Shown: positions 1 to 7,791 of the stretch, piece after piece
Numbering within the stretch: position 1 is the stretch's first letter
Layout of the letters: each line of letters starts with the position of its first letter
Origin: Jonesiaceae bacterium BS-20
GTDB taxonomy: Bacteria; Actinomycetota; Actinomycetes; Actinomycetales; Cellulomonadaceae
DNA: 64,000 nt
Direction: 5' to 3'
Assembly: GCA_039995105.1 (NCBI GenBank)
Contig: CP146203.1
Location: forward strand, 992,001 to 1,056,000
Program-made: the position numbers and the translations under genes
Notes under the pieces: generated by a model
What the model saw: the letters and a program-made list of their open reading frames with translations, nothing else
What the model was told of the DNA's origin: nothing
Database searches by the model: none

Positions 1-195
1 TCGTACCAAAACACTTACTCCAGGACTGCATCTTGTACCTCTCCGAAACTGGGGTACGGTCAGACCTTCATTATGCGGCCGATTGGGAGCTTTGTGAATT
101 ATACGGTGACTAGGAGAAACATGATTGGTCAGATTACTGGAGTCCAGAAGGGTGCCGCTTTCTTCCCTACAGGAATTCGTTGCTCAGTTCGGTAA
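1..195 (+). CDS. C-terminal end of a small secreted two-cysteine peptide (partial at window edge)
   Basis: An open frame enters from the left edge and ends at TAA 193-195, giving 64 residues. It has two cysteines, one near the start (TASCTSP) and one four residues from the end (CSVR). This matches the layout of the two complete peptides at 2718 and 4001, whose last cysteine is also close to the C-terminus (CVK and CTK). It is followed by a lipoprotein gene, as those are. The amino-terminal signal peptide lies outside the window. Family membership is inferred from cysteine placement and context; I see no clear residue-by-residue identity with the other peptides. Confidence 0.5.
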   Translation, partial: SYQNTYSRTASCTSPKLGYGQTFIMRPIGSFVNYTVTRRNMIGQITGVQKGAAFFPTGIRCSVR

Positions 196-382
196 GAATC
201 GATCTGTGACTATTTGGCGCTAACGCAAATCTTTGTGACGGTGCAGTGGTGAGTACTTGGAACTGTTCGACGGTCTCAATTCTCCCATTAGTTTGTATGG
301 CTAATTTTTATGATTCGAACACCGCAAGGAGCAGGTTTAGGTCGTGGTGAGACTGCCAAGGAGTGGTTCTGCCCGGAGCTAC

Positions 383-874
383 ATGAGGTCTACAAGAATT
401 GCCCTACTGCTTGGGGGATTACTCGCGTTGTCATCCTGTGTGCTCCATAGCGAATCCAGGGTTGAACCAGGGGAAACGGTTAGGGATCCAGCCAATCTCT
501 CGGAAGTTGGGAACCTAAAATACGACCTCTTCAGTTCTTCTCATCCAGAAAGTGATACCACTTTGGCCCAAGAGGTTTTTCGGGGGGATCAAATTTCATT
601 TTGGAAACTAGAAGATCTTAATCTGGTCTGCCTTGGCGCAGTTGTCAATATTGGGGCCGAAGATCCTCCAAGTACTCAGGTCGATTTAGGTAGTGGTCAG
701 ACCTTGTTGTCCAAGTGCGTGAATGAGGATGTATACAGGATTGATGGAGTTTTGCTTGATGCTAGTGCGAATGAGCGTCGTGTGACGGCTTTCATGCGGA
801 CAAGTGGCAGTTCGATTGAAGCTCCAACTAATTTTGAGGAAGTTGCACCTGGGCTGTTTTTAGTCCGATTGTAA
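383..874 (+). CDS. Putative lipoprotein of unknown function
   Basis: From ATG 383 the protein has 163 residues and begins with a short lipoprotein signal peptide whose lipobox LSSC puts the lipidated cysteine at residue 19. A GTG at 344, preceded by AAGGAG at 326-331, would add 13 residues (344-874, 176 residues) and has the better ribosome-binding site, so the start is open between the two. The mature part has two more cysteines and no domain I recognise. It follows the truncated peptide gene at the left edge, repeating the island's peptide-then-lipoprotein order. It is not clearly homologous to the 222-225 residue lipoproteins downstream. A role in immunity or as a partner of the peptide is only inferred from position. 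Confidence 0.6.
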   Translation: MRSTRIALLLGGLLALSSCVLHSESRVEPGETVRDPANLSEVGNLKYDLFSSSHPESDTTLAQEVFRGDQISFWKLEDLNLVCLGAVVNIGAEDPPSTQVDLGSGQTLLSKCVNEDVYRIDGVLLDASANERRVTAFMRTSGSSIEAPTNFEEVAPGLFLVRL

Positions 875-977
875 TAAACGGCAGTTAATGGAGGCGCGAT
901 CGAATAGTTGATTTAGAAACCACTATTTGTTTTTTGGCAACAAATATATTCGAAGGAAGGAAGAAGGGAAAGATGGT

Positions 978-1331
978 ATGAAAATGAGGAGTTTGATGGA
1001 AATGAAGTGGGAGCGAGGATCGCTCACTCTGTTTCTTGATGCTGGTAATTGGCCTTGGAGGTGACACCGCCGGGCCAGCTGCCGCAGCTGGAAGTAAGCC
1101 TGGATCCAGAGTATGCAATCCCGGAATGGTAATCAGTGCAAACAGTAACACCAGCAAACTAGGCAAGCCGCTTACGCTACCTTTTGCGGTGGGTCATATA
1201 GTTCTCGGTGCCTACCAGAAACTTGGGCAACCGCTTGCTATCACTCGTTCAAGCACAACGTCTCTGGTGAAACTTGGGCTGTCTCTACTTACGGGAAGCT
1301 GAGCGCAGCTGCCGCTGGCAATAGCAAATAG
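978..1331 (+). pseudogene. Frameshifted copy of the two-cysteine secreted peptide gene
   Basis: Three reading frames in succession match the intact peptide gene at 4001-4348. ATG 978 follows a purine-rich AAGAAGGG site and opens a signal-peptide-like start. The frame changes near 1035 to give AGPAAAAGSK, CNPGM and VGHIVLG (intact: AGPASAAGSK, CNSGM, VGHMVLG). One base is missing around 1218-1226, after which the frame gives YHSFKHN, TWA and AAAAG (intact: YHSFKHN, TWAASTNG, AAAAG), ending at TAG 1329-1331. The C-terminal cysteine is replaced by Asn. The gene is therefore broken by at least two frameshifts and has lost one of its two conserved cysteines. Confidence 0.8.
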
Positions 1332-1518
1332 TAAATCTGTTTCTCGGAGCAGCTTTCGAGTATCGTATCGTTCCTTAACCATCGCCCTTGAATGGTGCGA
1401 CTTGTGACAACTCGTACGATTCAATGGAGTTGTTGAAGAGTATCCACACGTGGCTTGATCGTCAGGCTAATTGTTGGTTTCATTTGTTGTTTGGAACTCT
1501 TGTTCGAAAAGGTTTGCT

Positions 1519-1603
1519 ATGAAGTATATGGAGAAAATATTTCTTGCAGCCCTACTATTTGTGCTGTTGGGCAAGTAAATTATGACCAGCTGCATGCCAA
1601 TGA
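1519..1603 (+). pseudogene. Remnant of a deleted lipoprotein gene (signal peptide and 3' end only)
   Basis: ATG 1519 opens a 19-codon frame with a hydrophobic, signal-peptide-like sequence (FLAALLFVLLG) that stops at TAA just after the point where the lipobox would lie. The next bases, through TGA 1601-1603, resemble the last codons of the lipoprotein gene 4634-5311 (an accag motif, then gcatgccaatgagg against ccatgcgccaatgagg). The following DNA then aligns with the spacer between the tandem lipoprotein genes at 5311-5338. I read this as the first member of a decayed tandem pair that lost nearly all of its body. The alignment is by eye and the deletion end-points are approximate. Confidence 0.45.
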
Positions 1604-1629
1604 GGCATCACGAAAGAGAAAGTTCTGAC

Positions 1630-2299
1630 GTGCTACCAAGAAACTTGCGCAGTTTTCTTAATGTCAATTGCCACTGGCCCTGCTCGGCGCCTGCGGCTTA
1701 GCTAATTGCCAAGAACCCAGTAGCCTCACGGAAACTTAAGTTGAAGTTCTATTCGGCCAATATGTGGCAGATGCCGCAAAATGGTTTGCAAAGTACTTTC
1801 GTATCGAAGATCCGCCGGAGAAAGAATTTAATCGGTATATGTCTTCCGAGGAGCTGGATCAAGTTCGTCACCAGTGTGTGATGGGTAAGGGATTTCCATC
1901 GTCTGATGGAGTGAACTTCGATGTGCCGCCTGGGCAGACAGAGGGCTTATTTTTGGCCGAATATGAGTGAGTTCTCGAATATTTGCTTGACGAGAAGTAC
2001 GTGGGTGAGTGGGCTGATGAGCAAATCAAATACAGTATCAGTGGCTCGTTGAGTGCTTAATTCCTTATTTGGAGGATCAAGGCTATTCCATCAATCATCC
2101 GCCGACGGAGGCTGCCTACTTAGAGAATTACAGTGCGGCTACGCAGTTTTTGCCTTTCTGAGTAGCGCAAATTGAGTTAGGGGGAAACAGCAATAACGTC
2201 GCGTGTGCGGAACTCGAACAAGAGTGCCTGCGGCAGGTTCCGCTGGCGATTGCCCTTGGTGACCAGACTGTTGAAGAGTGGAAGGCTATCCGTTCGTGA
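1630..2299 (+). pseudogene. Decayed copy of the cysteine-rich lipoprotein gene
   Basis: The sequence follows the intact lipoprotein gene 5338-6006 from its upstream spacer to its stop codon. Clear matches are SSEELDQVRHQCV (intact PSEEIDFVNRQCV), DGVNFDVP, DEKYVGEWADEQ, YQWLVECLIP, PPTEAA and QVPLAIALGDQT. It is broken by an in-frame TGA at 1968-1970, a frameshift near 2030-2040 and another TGA at 2159-2161. The signal peptide region also lacks an open frame into the body, and some conserved cysteines are lost. The original stop is TGA 2297-2299. It lies directly before a fragment of an adaptor gene, reproducing the order of the intact locus at 5338-7088. Confidence 0.85.
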
Positions 2300-2457
2300 C
2301 TAGGGCTAAGCCCCATCGTCGATGGGTATGGAAACTGCAATCCGCACAGGTGCCGCTCGCAGTAGGCACAGGAAGTGTAAAGGTAACGATGGCTGGTGTT
2401 CGGCCAACTGATGATTTTCACAATGCACTGACACTCATGTTTCAATCCAACTGCTAA
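2296..2457 (+). pseudogene. First 53 codons of a decayed ABC adaptor gene
   Basis: GTG 2296 overlaps the stop of the ruined lipoprotein gene and opens 53 codons that align without gaps to the start of the intact adaptor at 6006 (MTRAKPHRRWVWKL against MTRTKPRRRWVGKL, then LAVGTGS against LAVGAGS). The frame ends at TAA 2455-2457, just beyond the membrane anchor. The next stretch, around 2461-2530, keeps a faint resemblance to the following adaptor codons (NAVAGVLQV against NRAAGVLTEV), after which similarity fades. No matching ATPase follows here. This is direct evidence that a further transporter set once existed at this place. Confidence 0.8.
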
Positions 2458-2717
2458 AGCCGTGTGTGCGACAGGAATGCAGTTGCCGGGGTCTTGCAAG
2501 TTAGGGGTCAGGATTTGTTTCTGAGCGTCGTTGCTCGAAAGCGGTCCGATGAGTTGAGGCGTGTATTTCCTGTCGCTGAACTAAATGACATAATTATGGC
2601 AATTTCTAAATTCAGTAGTATAGAGCAAGTTGTGACTAAATTTACTGAAACCCTATTCGTATCTAGTACATGGGAAGAATCGCATTAACGGATTCAATCT
2701 ACAAAGGAATGAGCACT
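2458..2717 (+). other. Gene-free spacer with fading adaptor remnant
   Basis: This stretch holds a 74-codon open frame (2464-2688) whose first part resembles the adaptor over about ten residues and then becomes unrelated sequence. It has no convincing ribosome-binding site and I do not consider it a gene. The 3' end (2703-2708, AAAGGA) supplies the ribosome-binding site of the next peptide gene. Confidence 0.4.
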
Positions 2718-3065
2718 GTGAATAATCAAAATGCTGTGTGGAGGAATCTAGTTGGGGTACTTCTTGCAGTCGGGGTGGTGCTTAGTTCGGCCCTTATTTC
2801 TGCGTCCGCAGCTTCAGCTACAGGTAGCAAGTCCGGATATATTGAGTGTCGTCCTACTTTTGTTGTTAGGTTGAGCAGCACGACGACAAATGCTGGAAAG
2901 CCCGCGGGGGTCCCAATGGCGGTGAGGCATAATGCGAGTGGTGCACCCATGCTGAGTTGGAGCACTTCAGGTGTGCGTGATTCTAGACACAACACTCCTG
3001 GAGGGAACTGGAACATTTCTACTACCGGTACGCTGGTCGTCTCAGGAGTAGGATGCGTGAAATGA
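2718..3065 (+). CDS. Small secreted two-cysteine peptide (bacteriocin-like, function unknown)
   Basis: The GTG at 2718 sits nine bases after AAAGGA and gives 115 residues, exactly the length of the paralogue at 4001. ATG 2709 is too close to that site. The protein has a Sec signal peptide ending near SASAASA and a mature part of about 80 residues rich in Ser, Thr and Gly, with two cysteines: IEC early and CVK at the extreme end, which probably form one disulfide. Shared motifs with the paralogue are GSKxG, the NAGKPxGVP/TAGKPGNVP segment, a central GxxxxSW and NxPGGxW. The stop overlaps the start of the downstream lipoprotein gene (ATGA), so the two are translationally coupled. I cannot assign it to a named family; export and a toxin or signal role are inferred. 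Confidence 0.7.
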   Translation: MNNQNAVWRNLVGVLLAVGVVLSSALISASAASATGSKSGYIECRPTFVVRLSSTTTNAGKPAGVPMAVRHNASGAPMLSWSTSGVRDSRHNTPGGNWNISTTGTLVVSGVGCVK

Positions 3066-3739
3066 GAGTCCGCCACAGTAGGGCTCGAATCGCCGTGCTT
3101 ACACTGACGTTGTCTGTTGCTGTTTCAGGTTGCTCGCTTGAGAATATGGAGAGTGAGCATAAGGATGCGTTTGGTACCGAAGAAATTAGTTCACCAGAAT
3201 ATGATGAATCACTATCGTCGATGTGGGCTGAATTTTATGGAGTGTCTGACCCTCCAGAGGTAGAGTTTGTGCGATTTGTTGCTTCTGAAGAATTCGATGC
3301 AGTGCAGCGTCGATGTGTCATCGAACGAGGGTTCGCGGCACCGGATGGCGTAAATTTTGAGATTCCTGAGGGGAATGAAGAGAACTTTGGGCTAGCCAAT
3401 TATGTGTGTGCGATGCAGTACAGGGTGCCCAAGCGATTGTTGGGAGAGTGGGGCAGGGGCCAAGTGGAGGCGCAGTATCGCTGGACAGTAGAGTTTGTAA
3501 TTCCCTGTCTGGAAGAGCAAGGCTTTCCGATTCTGCCTCCGCCTACAGAGGCAGCATTCATTGACCTATGGGATACCCCAAAGGCTTACTTTCCCTTCGC
3601 CGAGGTTGAACTAGACATAGAAGGTCTGGAGTTCAATGTGGTTTGGGAAGCTCTGGAGCAAACGTGCCCGCAGCAAGTGCCGCTCACGATTGCTTGGGGT
3701 GAGCAGACAATCGATGGATGGATTGAAGCTAATCATTGA
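3062..3739 (+). CDS. Cysteine-rich lipoprotein coupled to the secreted peptide gene
   Basis: ATG 3062 overlaps the peptide stop as ATGA and gives 225 residues; an ATG at 3053 is possible. A signal peptide ends in the lipobox VSGC with the lipid-bearing cysteine at residue 24. The body shares with the lipoproteins at 4634 and 5338 the motifs PEVEFVRF, CVIERGF, DGVNFEIP, the YVCAMQY cysteine, a W-T-V-E-F segment ending in IPCLEEQG, PPTEAAFID and CPQQVPL. The four conserved body cysteines suggest two disulfides outside the membrane. The family is unknown to me beyond similar lipoproteins near adaptor/ATPase/permease clusters. Coupling to the peptide suggests immunity, chaperone or receptor function, which is inference. 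Confidence 0.75.
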   Translation: MRVRHSRARIAVLTLTLSVAVSGCSLENMESEHKDAFGTEEISSPEYDESLSSMWAEFYGVSDPPEVEFVRFVASEEFDAVQRRCVIERGFAAPDGVNFEIPEGNEENFGLANYVCAMQYRVPKRLLGEWGRGQVEAQYRWTVEFVIPCLEEQGFPILPPPTEAAFIDLWDTPKAYFPFAEVELDIEGLEFNVVWEALEQTCPQQVPLTIAWGEQTIDGWIEANH

Positions 3740-4000
3740 TTGCTGAGTAAATGGTTGTCCAATACATTGAATCGGAGTAGGGCCAGACTTGCGGAAAACT
3801 TTGAGGCTTTGGAATAAGTCGTGTGCAATTAGGTGCCGCCCTGCCGCACGACTCTGCAGTCCAGGTCCTGATGTGTGCGAAATAGGTTACTGCTTTCTTT
3901 TTTATTAATTCAGCGAAGCTTAGAGATTGCGGGGTGATTGTGTTACCTAGTGATAGCGACGTTTGTCACGGTTATTAGTTTTCACGAAGGAGTGAGTTTT

Positions 4001-4348
4001 TTGGAGAAATCAAGTTCGTTCATGCGGCGCCTTGCAGCTGCGGTTCTAGCGGCCTCGCTGGCCTTAGGGGCAACTCTAGTGGCAGCCGGTCCAGCATCGG
4101 CTGCCGGGAGTAAGACTGGGTTCAGGGAATGCAATTCTGGTATGCGTATCAGCACGAGTAGTAGCACGTCGACGGCTGGTAAGCCCGGCAATGTTCCTTT
4201 CACAGTGGGGCATATGGTTCTCGGTGGTGATCAAGTTTCTTGGACAACTGCGGGCTATCACTCGTTCAAGCACAATCGTCCCGGTGGAACCTGGGCCGCT
4301 TCAACTAATGGGACTTTGCATGCAGCTGCAGCCGGCTGCACCAAATGA
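4001..4348 (+). CDS. Small secreted two-cysteine peptide (paralogue of 2718-3065)
   Basis: TTG 4001 lies nine bases after AAGGAG (3987-3992) and gives 115 residues; an in-frame ATG at 4022 would shorten it by seven. A strong Sec signal peptide (RRLAAAVLAASLALGATL) ends at PASA. The mature peptide of about 80 residues starts AGSKTGF, has cysteines in RECNSG and at the end in GCTK, and includes TAGKPGNVP, VGHMVLGG, YHSFKHN and NRPGGTW. The pseudogene at 978 is a close relative, the gene at 2718 a more distant one. It is separated from the next genes by a long hairpin at 4407-4457, which could let the peptide be made in excess over them. Function is unknown; the context suggests a bacteriocin-like peptide. 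Confidence 0.72.
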   Translation: MEKSSSFMRRLAAAVLAASLALGATLVAAGPASAAGSKTGFRECNSGMRISTSSSTSTAGKPGNVPFTVGHMVLGGDQVSWTTAGYHSFKHNRPGGTWAASTNGTLHAAAAGCTK

Positions 4349-4406
4349 CCTGATCGTCATATAGGTCAGGTTGAAGGAATTGGACACGGCAGGCGTTCTT
4401 TAGAAT

Positions 4407-4457
4407 TTGATACTTGGGTGGCGTTCGTTGCTCGAACTGATGCCGCCCAAGTATCAA
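4407..4457. terminator. Long hairpin between peptide and lipoprotein genes
   Basis: The arms TTGATACTTGGGTGGC and GCCGCCCAAGTATCAA pair over 16 positions with one G-T wobble around a 19-base loop. There is no long T-run on the plus strand, so it may act as an attenuator or RNA-stabilising 3' end rather than a full terminator. Confidence 0.5.
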
Positions 4458-4633
4458 CCTCGCCGTACTGATCTTGACTAGTTAACTAATCTAATTGCTG
4501 ACTTCTGCAAGTTAAGCCTGGGTCCAAAGTGTTTATTGCATTGTTTCAGGCTCTTCTGAGGGGACTGGGCAATCGCTGCAAGAGATTCGAAGGCTACTCA
4601 GTGATGAAGAGTGAATTGAGAGAAGGATCTTAA

Positions 4634-5311
4634 ATGCGACGTAGAAGTTTGCGAACATCCTTGATCACCATTGGCACTGCCGCAGTGTTTTTACTCGGCG
4701 CCTGTAGTACTGGGAGTTCTCAGGATTTAGGTGGTCCGCAGCTAACAGAAGTTGAGGGGCCCTCGGAGGAGTACATTGCGTGGGCCAAAGAATGGTACGG
4801 AGACTTCTATGGGCTCACAGACTTACCGGAGGTGGAGTTTGTGCGCTATGTGCCTTCGGAAGAACTTGATTTTGTGATTAGGCAGTGCGTCATTGATCAA
4901 GGGTTTCCAGCGCCTGACGGGGTTAACTTTGATGTGCCACAGGAGAATCAAGAGAACATGTATTTGGCCCAGTACATTTGCGCGAGGCAGTATGCGATCG
5001 ATGAAAAGTACCTAGGTGAATGGACTGATGAGCAGACACGGTTGCAATACAAGTGGACCGTTGAATACCTAATACCATGCCTAGAAGTACGAGGACACTC
5101 TATTAGTGAGCCACCGTCTGAAACCGCCTTTATTGATAGCTGGAATAACGGCGGGGCTTTCTTTCCATTTCAGCAAGTAGCACTGGATGTACCCGGTCTG
5201 GAATTCAGTGTTGAGTGGGACAAACTAGCACGAGCCTGCCCGCAGCAGATTCCACTTTCAATCGCCTATGGTTACCAGACTATTGAACAGTGGAAGGCCA
5301 TGCGCCAATGA
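4634..5311 (+). CDS. Cysteine-rich lipoprotein, first of a tandem pair
   Basis: ATG 4634 (after GAAGGAT) gives 225 residues. The signal peptide ends in the lipobox LGAC with Cys24. The body contains PEVEFVRYVPSEELD, RQCVIDQGFPAPDGVNF, the YICARQY cysteine, YLGEWTDEQTR, IPCLEVRGH, the FFPF segment and CPQQIPL. It is very similar to the next gene (5338-6006), which begins 26 bases after its stop, so the pair arose by tandem duplication. The four body cysteines are conserved in all intact copies. It is probably anchored to the outer face of the membrane. It precedes an adaptor-ATPase-permease set and is likely co-transcribed with it. Function is unknown; immunity or substrate delivery to the transporter is an inference. 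Confidence 0.75.
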   Translation: MRRRSLRTSLITIGTAAVFLLGACSTGSSQDLGGPQLTEVEGPSEEYIAWAKEWYGDFYGLTDLPEVEFVRYVPSEELDFVIRQCVIDQGFPAPDGVNFDVPQENQENMYLAQYICARQYAIDEKYLGEWTDEQTRLQYKWTVEYLIPCLEVRGHSISEPPSETAFIDSWNNGGAFFPFQQVALDVPGLEFSVEWDKLARACPQQIPLSIAYGYQTIEQWKAMRQ

Positions 5312-5337
5312 GGCACCACGGAGGAGAGAGATCTGAA

Positions 5338-6006
5338 ATGCGACCAAGAAACCTGCGCACATATTTGATACCTATTACCTTCTTGGCCTTACTCGGCGGC
5401 TGCGGTGTTAGTGATGTTGGAGACTTTGATGCTAAAGGCGAATCGGAAGTTGAGGGCCCGTCAGCAGAGTACATTGCGGGAATCGACGAGTGGTACACCG
5501 ACTTTTATAGGCTCTCGGATCTGCCGGAGGTGGAGTTTATTCGCTATGTGCCTTCCGAAGAGATTGATTTTGTGAATAGGCAGTGTGTCATTGACCAGGG
5601 CTTTCCCGCACCTGACGGGGTCAACTTTGATGTGCCACAGGAGAATCTAGAAAATCTGTATCTAGCGCAGTACATTTGCGCGAGGCAGTATGCGATTGAA
5701 GGAAAATACTTAGGTGAGTGGACTGAGGACCAGACGCGGTTGGAGTATCAGTGGACCGCCGAATTCCTCATACCTTGCCTTGAAGAGCGAGGGCACCCTA
5801 TTAGTGAGCCACCGACTGAGGCTGCCTTTGTTGATGGTTTCAACTCGAATGGTGGTTATTTCCCATTCCAACAAGTTGAGTTGGATATACCCGGTCTGGA
5901 ATTTAACGTTGCGTGGGACAAACTGGAACAGGAGTGCCCGCAGCAGGTTCCGCTGGCGATCGCCTACGGCGACCAGACTATTGAAGAGTGGAAGGCAAGC
6001 CGCTAG
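5338..6006 (+). CDS. Cysteine-rich lipoprotein, second of a tandem pair
   Basis: ATG 5338 follows GGAGGAGAG at about ten bases and gives 222 residues; in-frame upstream extension into the previous gene is unlikely. The lipobox LGGC places the lipidated cysteine at residue 22. Motifs PEVEFIRYVPSEEID, RQCVIDQGFPAPDGVNF, QYICARQYAI, YLGEWTEDQTR, IPCLEERGH, PPTEAAFVD and CPQQVPLAIAYGDQT closely match the neighbour at 4634. The TAG stop overlaps the GTG start of the adaptor gene (TAGTG), so translation is probably coupled. The decayed gene at 1630-2299 is the nearest relative, since even the upstream spacer is shared. Role in peptide immunity or transport is inferred from this linkage only. Confidence 0.77.
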   Translation: MRPRNLRTYLIPITFLALLGGCGVSDVGDFDAKGESEVEGPSAEYIAGIDEWYTDFYRLSDLPEVEFIRYVPSEEIDFVNRQCVIDQGFPAPDGVNFDVPQENLENLYLAQYICARQYAIEGKYLGEWTEDQTRLEYQWTAEFLIPCLEERGHPISEPPTEAAFVDGFNSNGGYFPFQQVELDIPGLEFNVAWDKLEQECPQQVPLAIAYGDQTIEEWKASR

Positions 6007-7088
6007 TGACTAGGACTAAGCCCCGCCGTAGGTGGGTAGGAAAACTGCTTGCCGCACTGGTGCTGCTTGCGGTAGGTGCGGGTAGTGCGTGGGCGGTGAT
6101 GACCGTCATGCGTCCAGCCGATGTATCCCTCGATGCATTAACCCACACCTACGTGTCGGTTCAACCGGGCGAGGTAGGGGAATCGCTACGTCTCAATGCG
6201 GTGGCGCAGTGGACCCCGGTTCCTGTTGGTGTGAACCGAGCGGCGGGTGTGCTGACCGAGGTGAAGCTTGATGCTGGTGCAAAGGTCGTTCCCGGCGACG
6301 TGTTGTACACCGTGGACTTGCGCCCAGTAGTGATCGCAAAAGGTCAGATCCCGGCGTTTCGGGACATAGATACGGATGCCTCAGGTAAAGATGTTGAGCA
6401 GGTCCAACAACTACTCAAGGACCTGAAGTTTTTCACCGGTGATGTGACCGGCAAGGTTGGTCCCAGTACAACGGGAGCAATCAAGCGGTGGCAAAAGTCA
6501 TTGGGTGTAAAGGAAACAGGTGAAGTGCTAGCGGGGGATATTGTTTTTGTGCCTACTCTGCCCGCACACATGGCACTAGATACAACGATCCACCCCGGAG
6601 ATGTCCTTGCGGGCGGTGAGAACGTGGTGCTGGTGCTTCCCCAGACACCCCAATTCCAAATTCCGGTAACGGATATCCAAGCGGGGAACATTCCCGCCGG
6701 CATACGGGTTGAACTCACCTCACCCGAGGGACAGACCTGGCAAGGTTTTGCTGGGGAGCAAACCGTTGATCAGGATACGGGGGCAGTAGCTATTGCACTC
6801 GCTGGTGAATCGGAGGCCCCCGTTTGCGGGGACGACTGCTCCCAGATTCCGATTACCGGTCAGACCTCCCTTGCCGTTCAATTAATCATGGCGGAAACGG
6901 TTGGTGGCCTGGTAGTTCCCTCAGCCGCACTGATCTCGCAGGCTGATGGCTCAACCGCCGTGATAGACCAAACCGGAAGCCGAATCCCGGTCGAAATTAA
7001 GGCATCGGCAAACGGCATGTCCATAGTGGACGGCGTTCAAGACGGCCTCAAGGTGCAGGTCCCGGCTAAGTCAGCTGAACCCAAATGA
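6006..7088 (+). CDS. ABC efflux adaptor with peptidoglycan-binding domain
   Basis: GTG 6006 overlaps the lipoprotein stop and gives 360 residues. An N-terminal membrane anchor covers residues 11-31, with no lipobox. A HlyD/MacA-like beta-barrel and lipoyl-type half follows, interrupted by a PG_binding_1-like domain at about 120-170 (GKDVEQVQQLL, TTGAIKRWQ), then the second half with VVPSAALI and a C-terminal barrel. Such adaptors connect MacB-type permeases with the cell wall in Gram-positive bacteria. The ATPase and permease genes follow directly. A CGDDC pair at about residue 275 could form a disulfide. The substrate is unknown; the adjacent secreted peptides and lipoproteins are the obvious candidates, by inference. 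Confidence 0.8.
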   Translation: MTRTKPRRRWVGKLLAALVLLAVGAGSAWAVMTVMRPADVSLDALTHTYVSVQPGEVGESLRLNAVAQWTPVPVGVNRAAGVLTEVKLDAGAKVVPGDVLYTVDLRPVVIAKGQIPAFRDIDTDASGKDVEQVQQLLKDLKFFTGDVTGKVGPSTTGAIKRWQKSLGVKETGEVLAGDIVFVPTLPAHMALDTTIHPGDVLAGGENVVLVLPQTPQFQIPVTDIQAGNIPAGIRVELTSPEGQTWQGFAGEQTVDQDTGAVAIALAGESEAPVCGDDCSQIPITGQTSLAVQLIMAETVGGLVVPSAALISQADGSTAVIDQTGSRIPVEIKASANGMSIVDGVQDGLKVQVPAKSAEPK

Positions 7089-7101
7089 GAGCCGGCCCGC
7101 A

Positions 7102-7791
7102 ATGACAACTACCCCAACCCTTGACAAGGAACAGCCGCCACCACGCCCAGGCTCGATTGCGCTTGAGGCTCGTGAGGTGGGGTTCTCCTACGTGCCCGGG
7201 ACACCGGTGCTGGAGAGTTGGTCCGCGCAGTTTCCAAGTGGAACCATGACCGCACTGACCGGGCCGTCGGGACGCGGAAAATCTACGCTGCTTTATCTCC
7301 TTGGCTTGATGCTCGAACCAACCCGGGGACAGATCTTGATCGATGGAGAAGTGACCACAAAAATACGTGACGCCGAGCGTGCGCGGCTGCGTGCCCACAA
7401 ATTTGGATTTGTGTTTCAGGACGCGGCCCTTGACGCCACGCGTACCGTCTTTGACAACGTCACCGAGGGAGCCCTGTACCGAGGGCTACCCAAAACACAG
7501 GTGGCACACCGGGCAATGGAATTACTGGACCGGTTTGAGGTGGATGTCCCACCCAACCGCAAGCCCGGACAGGTCTCCGGAGGACAAGCCCAACGCATTG
7601 CTCTGTGCCGGGCGCTGCTCAATGACCCGCAAATTCTCCTTGCAGATGAGCCAACCGGAAACCTCGATCCGGCAACCACGGCAGTGGTGGTCAAGGCGCT
7701 GCGAGAACACGCCCAAAGTGGAGCGGCGATTATTGTGGTGACCCACTCGCCCGAGGTTGCGGGACTGTGCGACAGGGAGATCAGGCTGTGA
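7102..7791 (+). CDS. ABC transporter ATPase, MacB/LolD type
   Basis: ATG 7102 gives 229 residues, normal for this class. Walker A is GPSGRGKST at residues 54-62, the Q-loop is VFQDAAL, the signature is SGGQAQRIALCRA, Walker B is ILLADEPTGNLD and the switch histidine is in VVTHSPE. The LolD/MacB hallmark DEPTGNLD is present. It lies 13 bases after the adaptor gene and its stop overlaps the GTG start of the permease (GTGA), so the three genes form one operon. It should drive mechanotransmission-type transport or extraction at the outer leaflet rather than classic import. Confidence 0.9.
   Translation: MTTTPTLDKEQPPPRPGSIALEAREVGFSYVPGTPVLESWSAQFPSGTMTALTGPSGRGKSTLLYLLGLMLEPTRGQILIDGEVTTKIRDAERARLRAHKFGFVFQDAALDATRTVFDNVTEGALYRGLPKTQVAHRAMELLDRFEVDVPPNRKPGQVSGGQAQRIALCRALLNDPQILLADEPTGNLDPATTAVVVKALREHAQSGAAIIVVTHSPEVAGLCDREIRL

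Noticed and set aside
1036-1302. 88-codon open frame, apparently a complete gene
   Set aside because: It is the middle frame of a frameshifted peptide gene (978-1331); its C-terminal part does not match any peptide.
2718-4348. Assignment of the secreted peptides to lactococcin 972
   Set aside because: The two-cysteine layout and the neighbouring ABC genes suggest it, but the lactococcin 972 sequence pattern is not seen, so I do not name them so.
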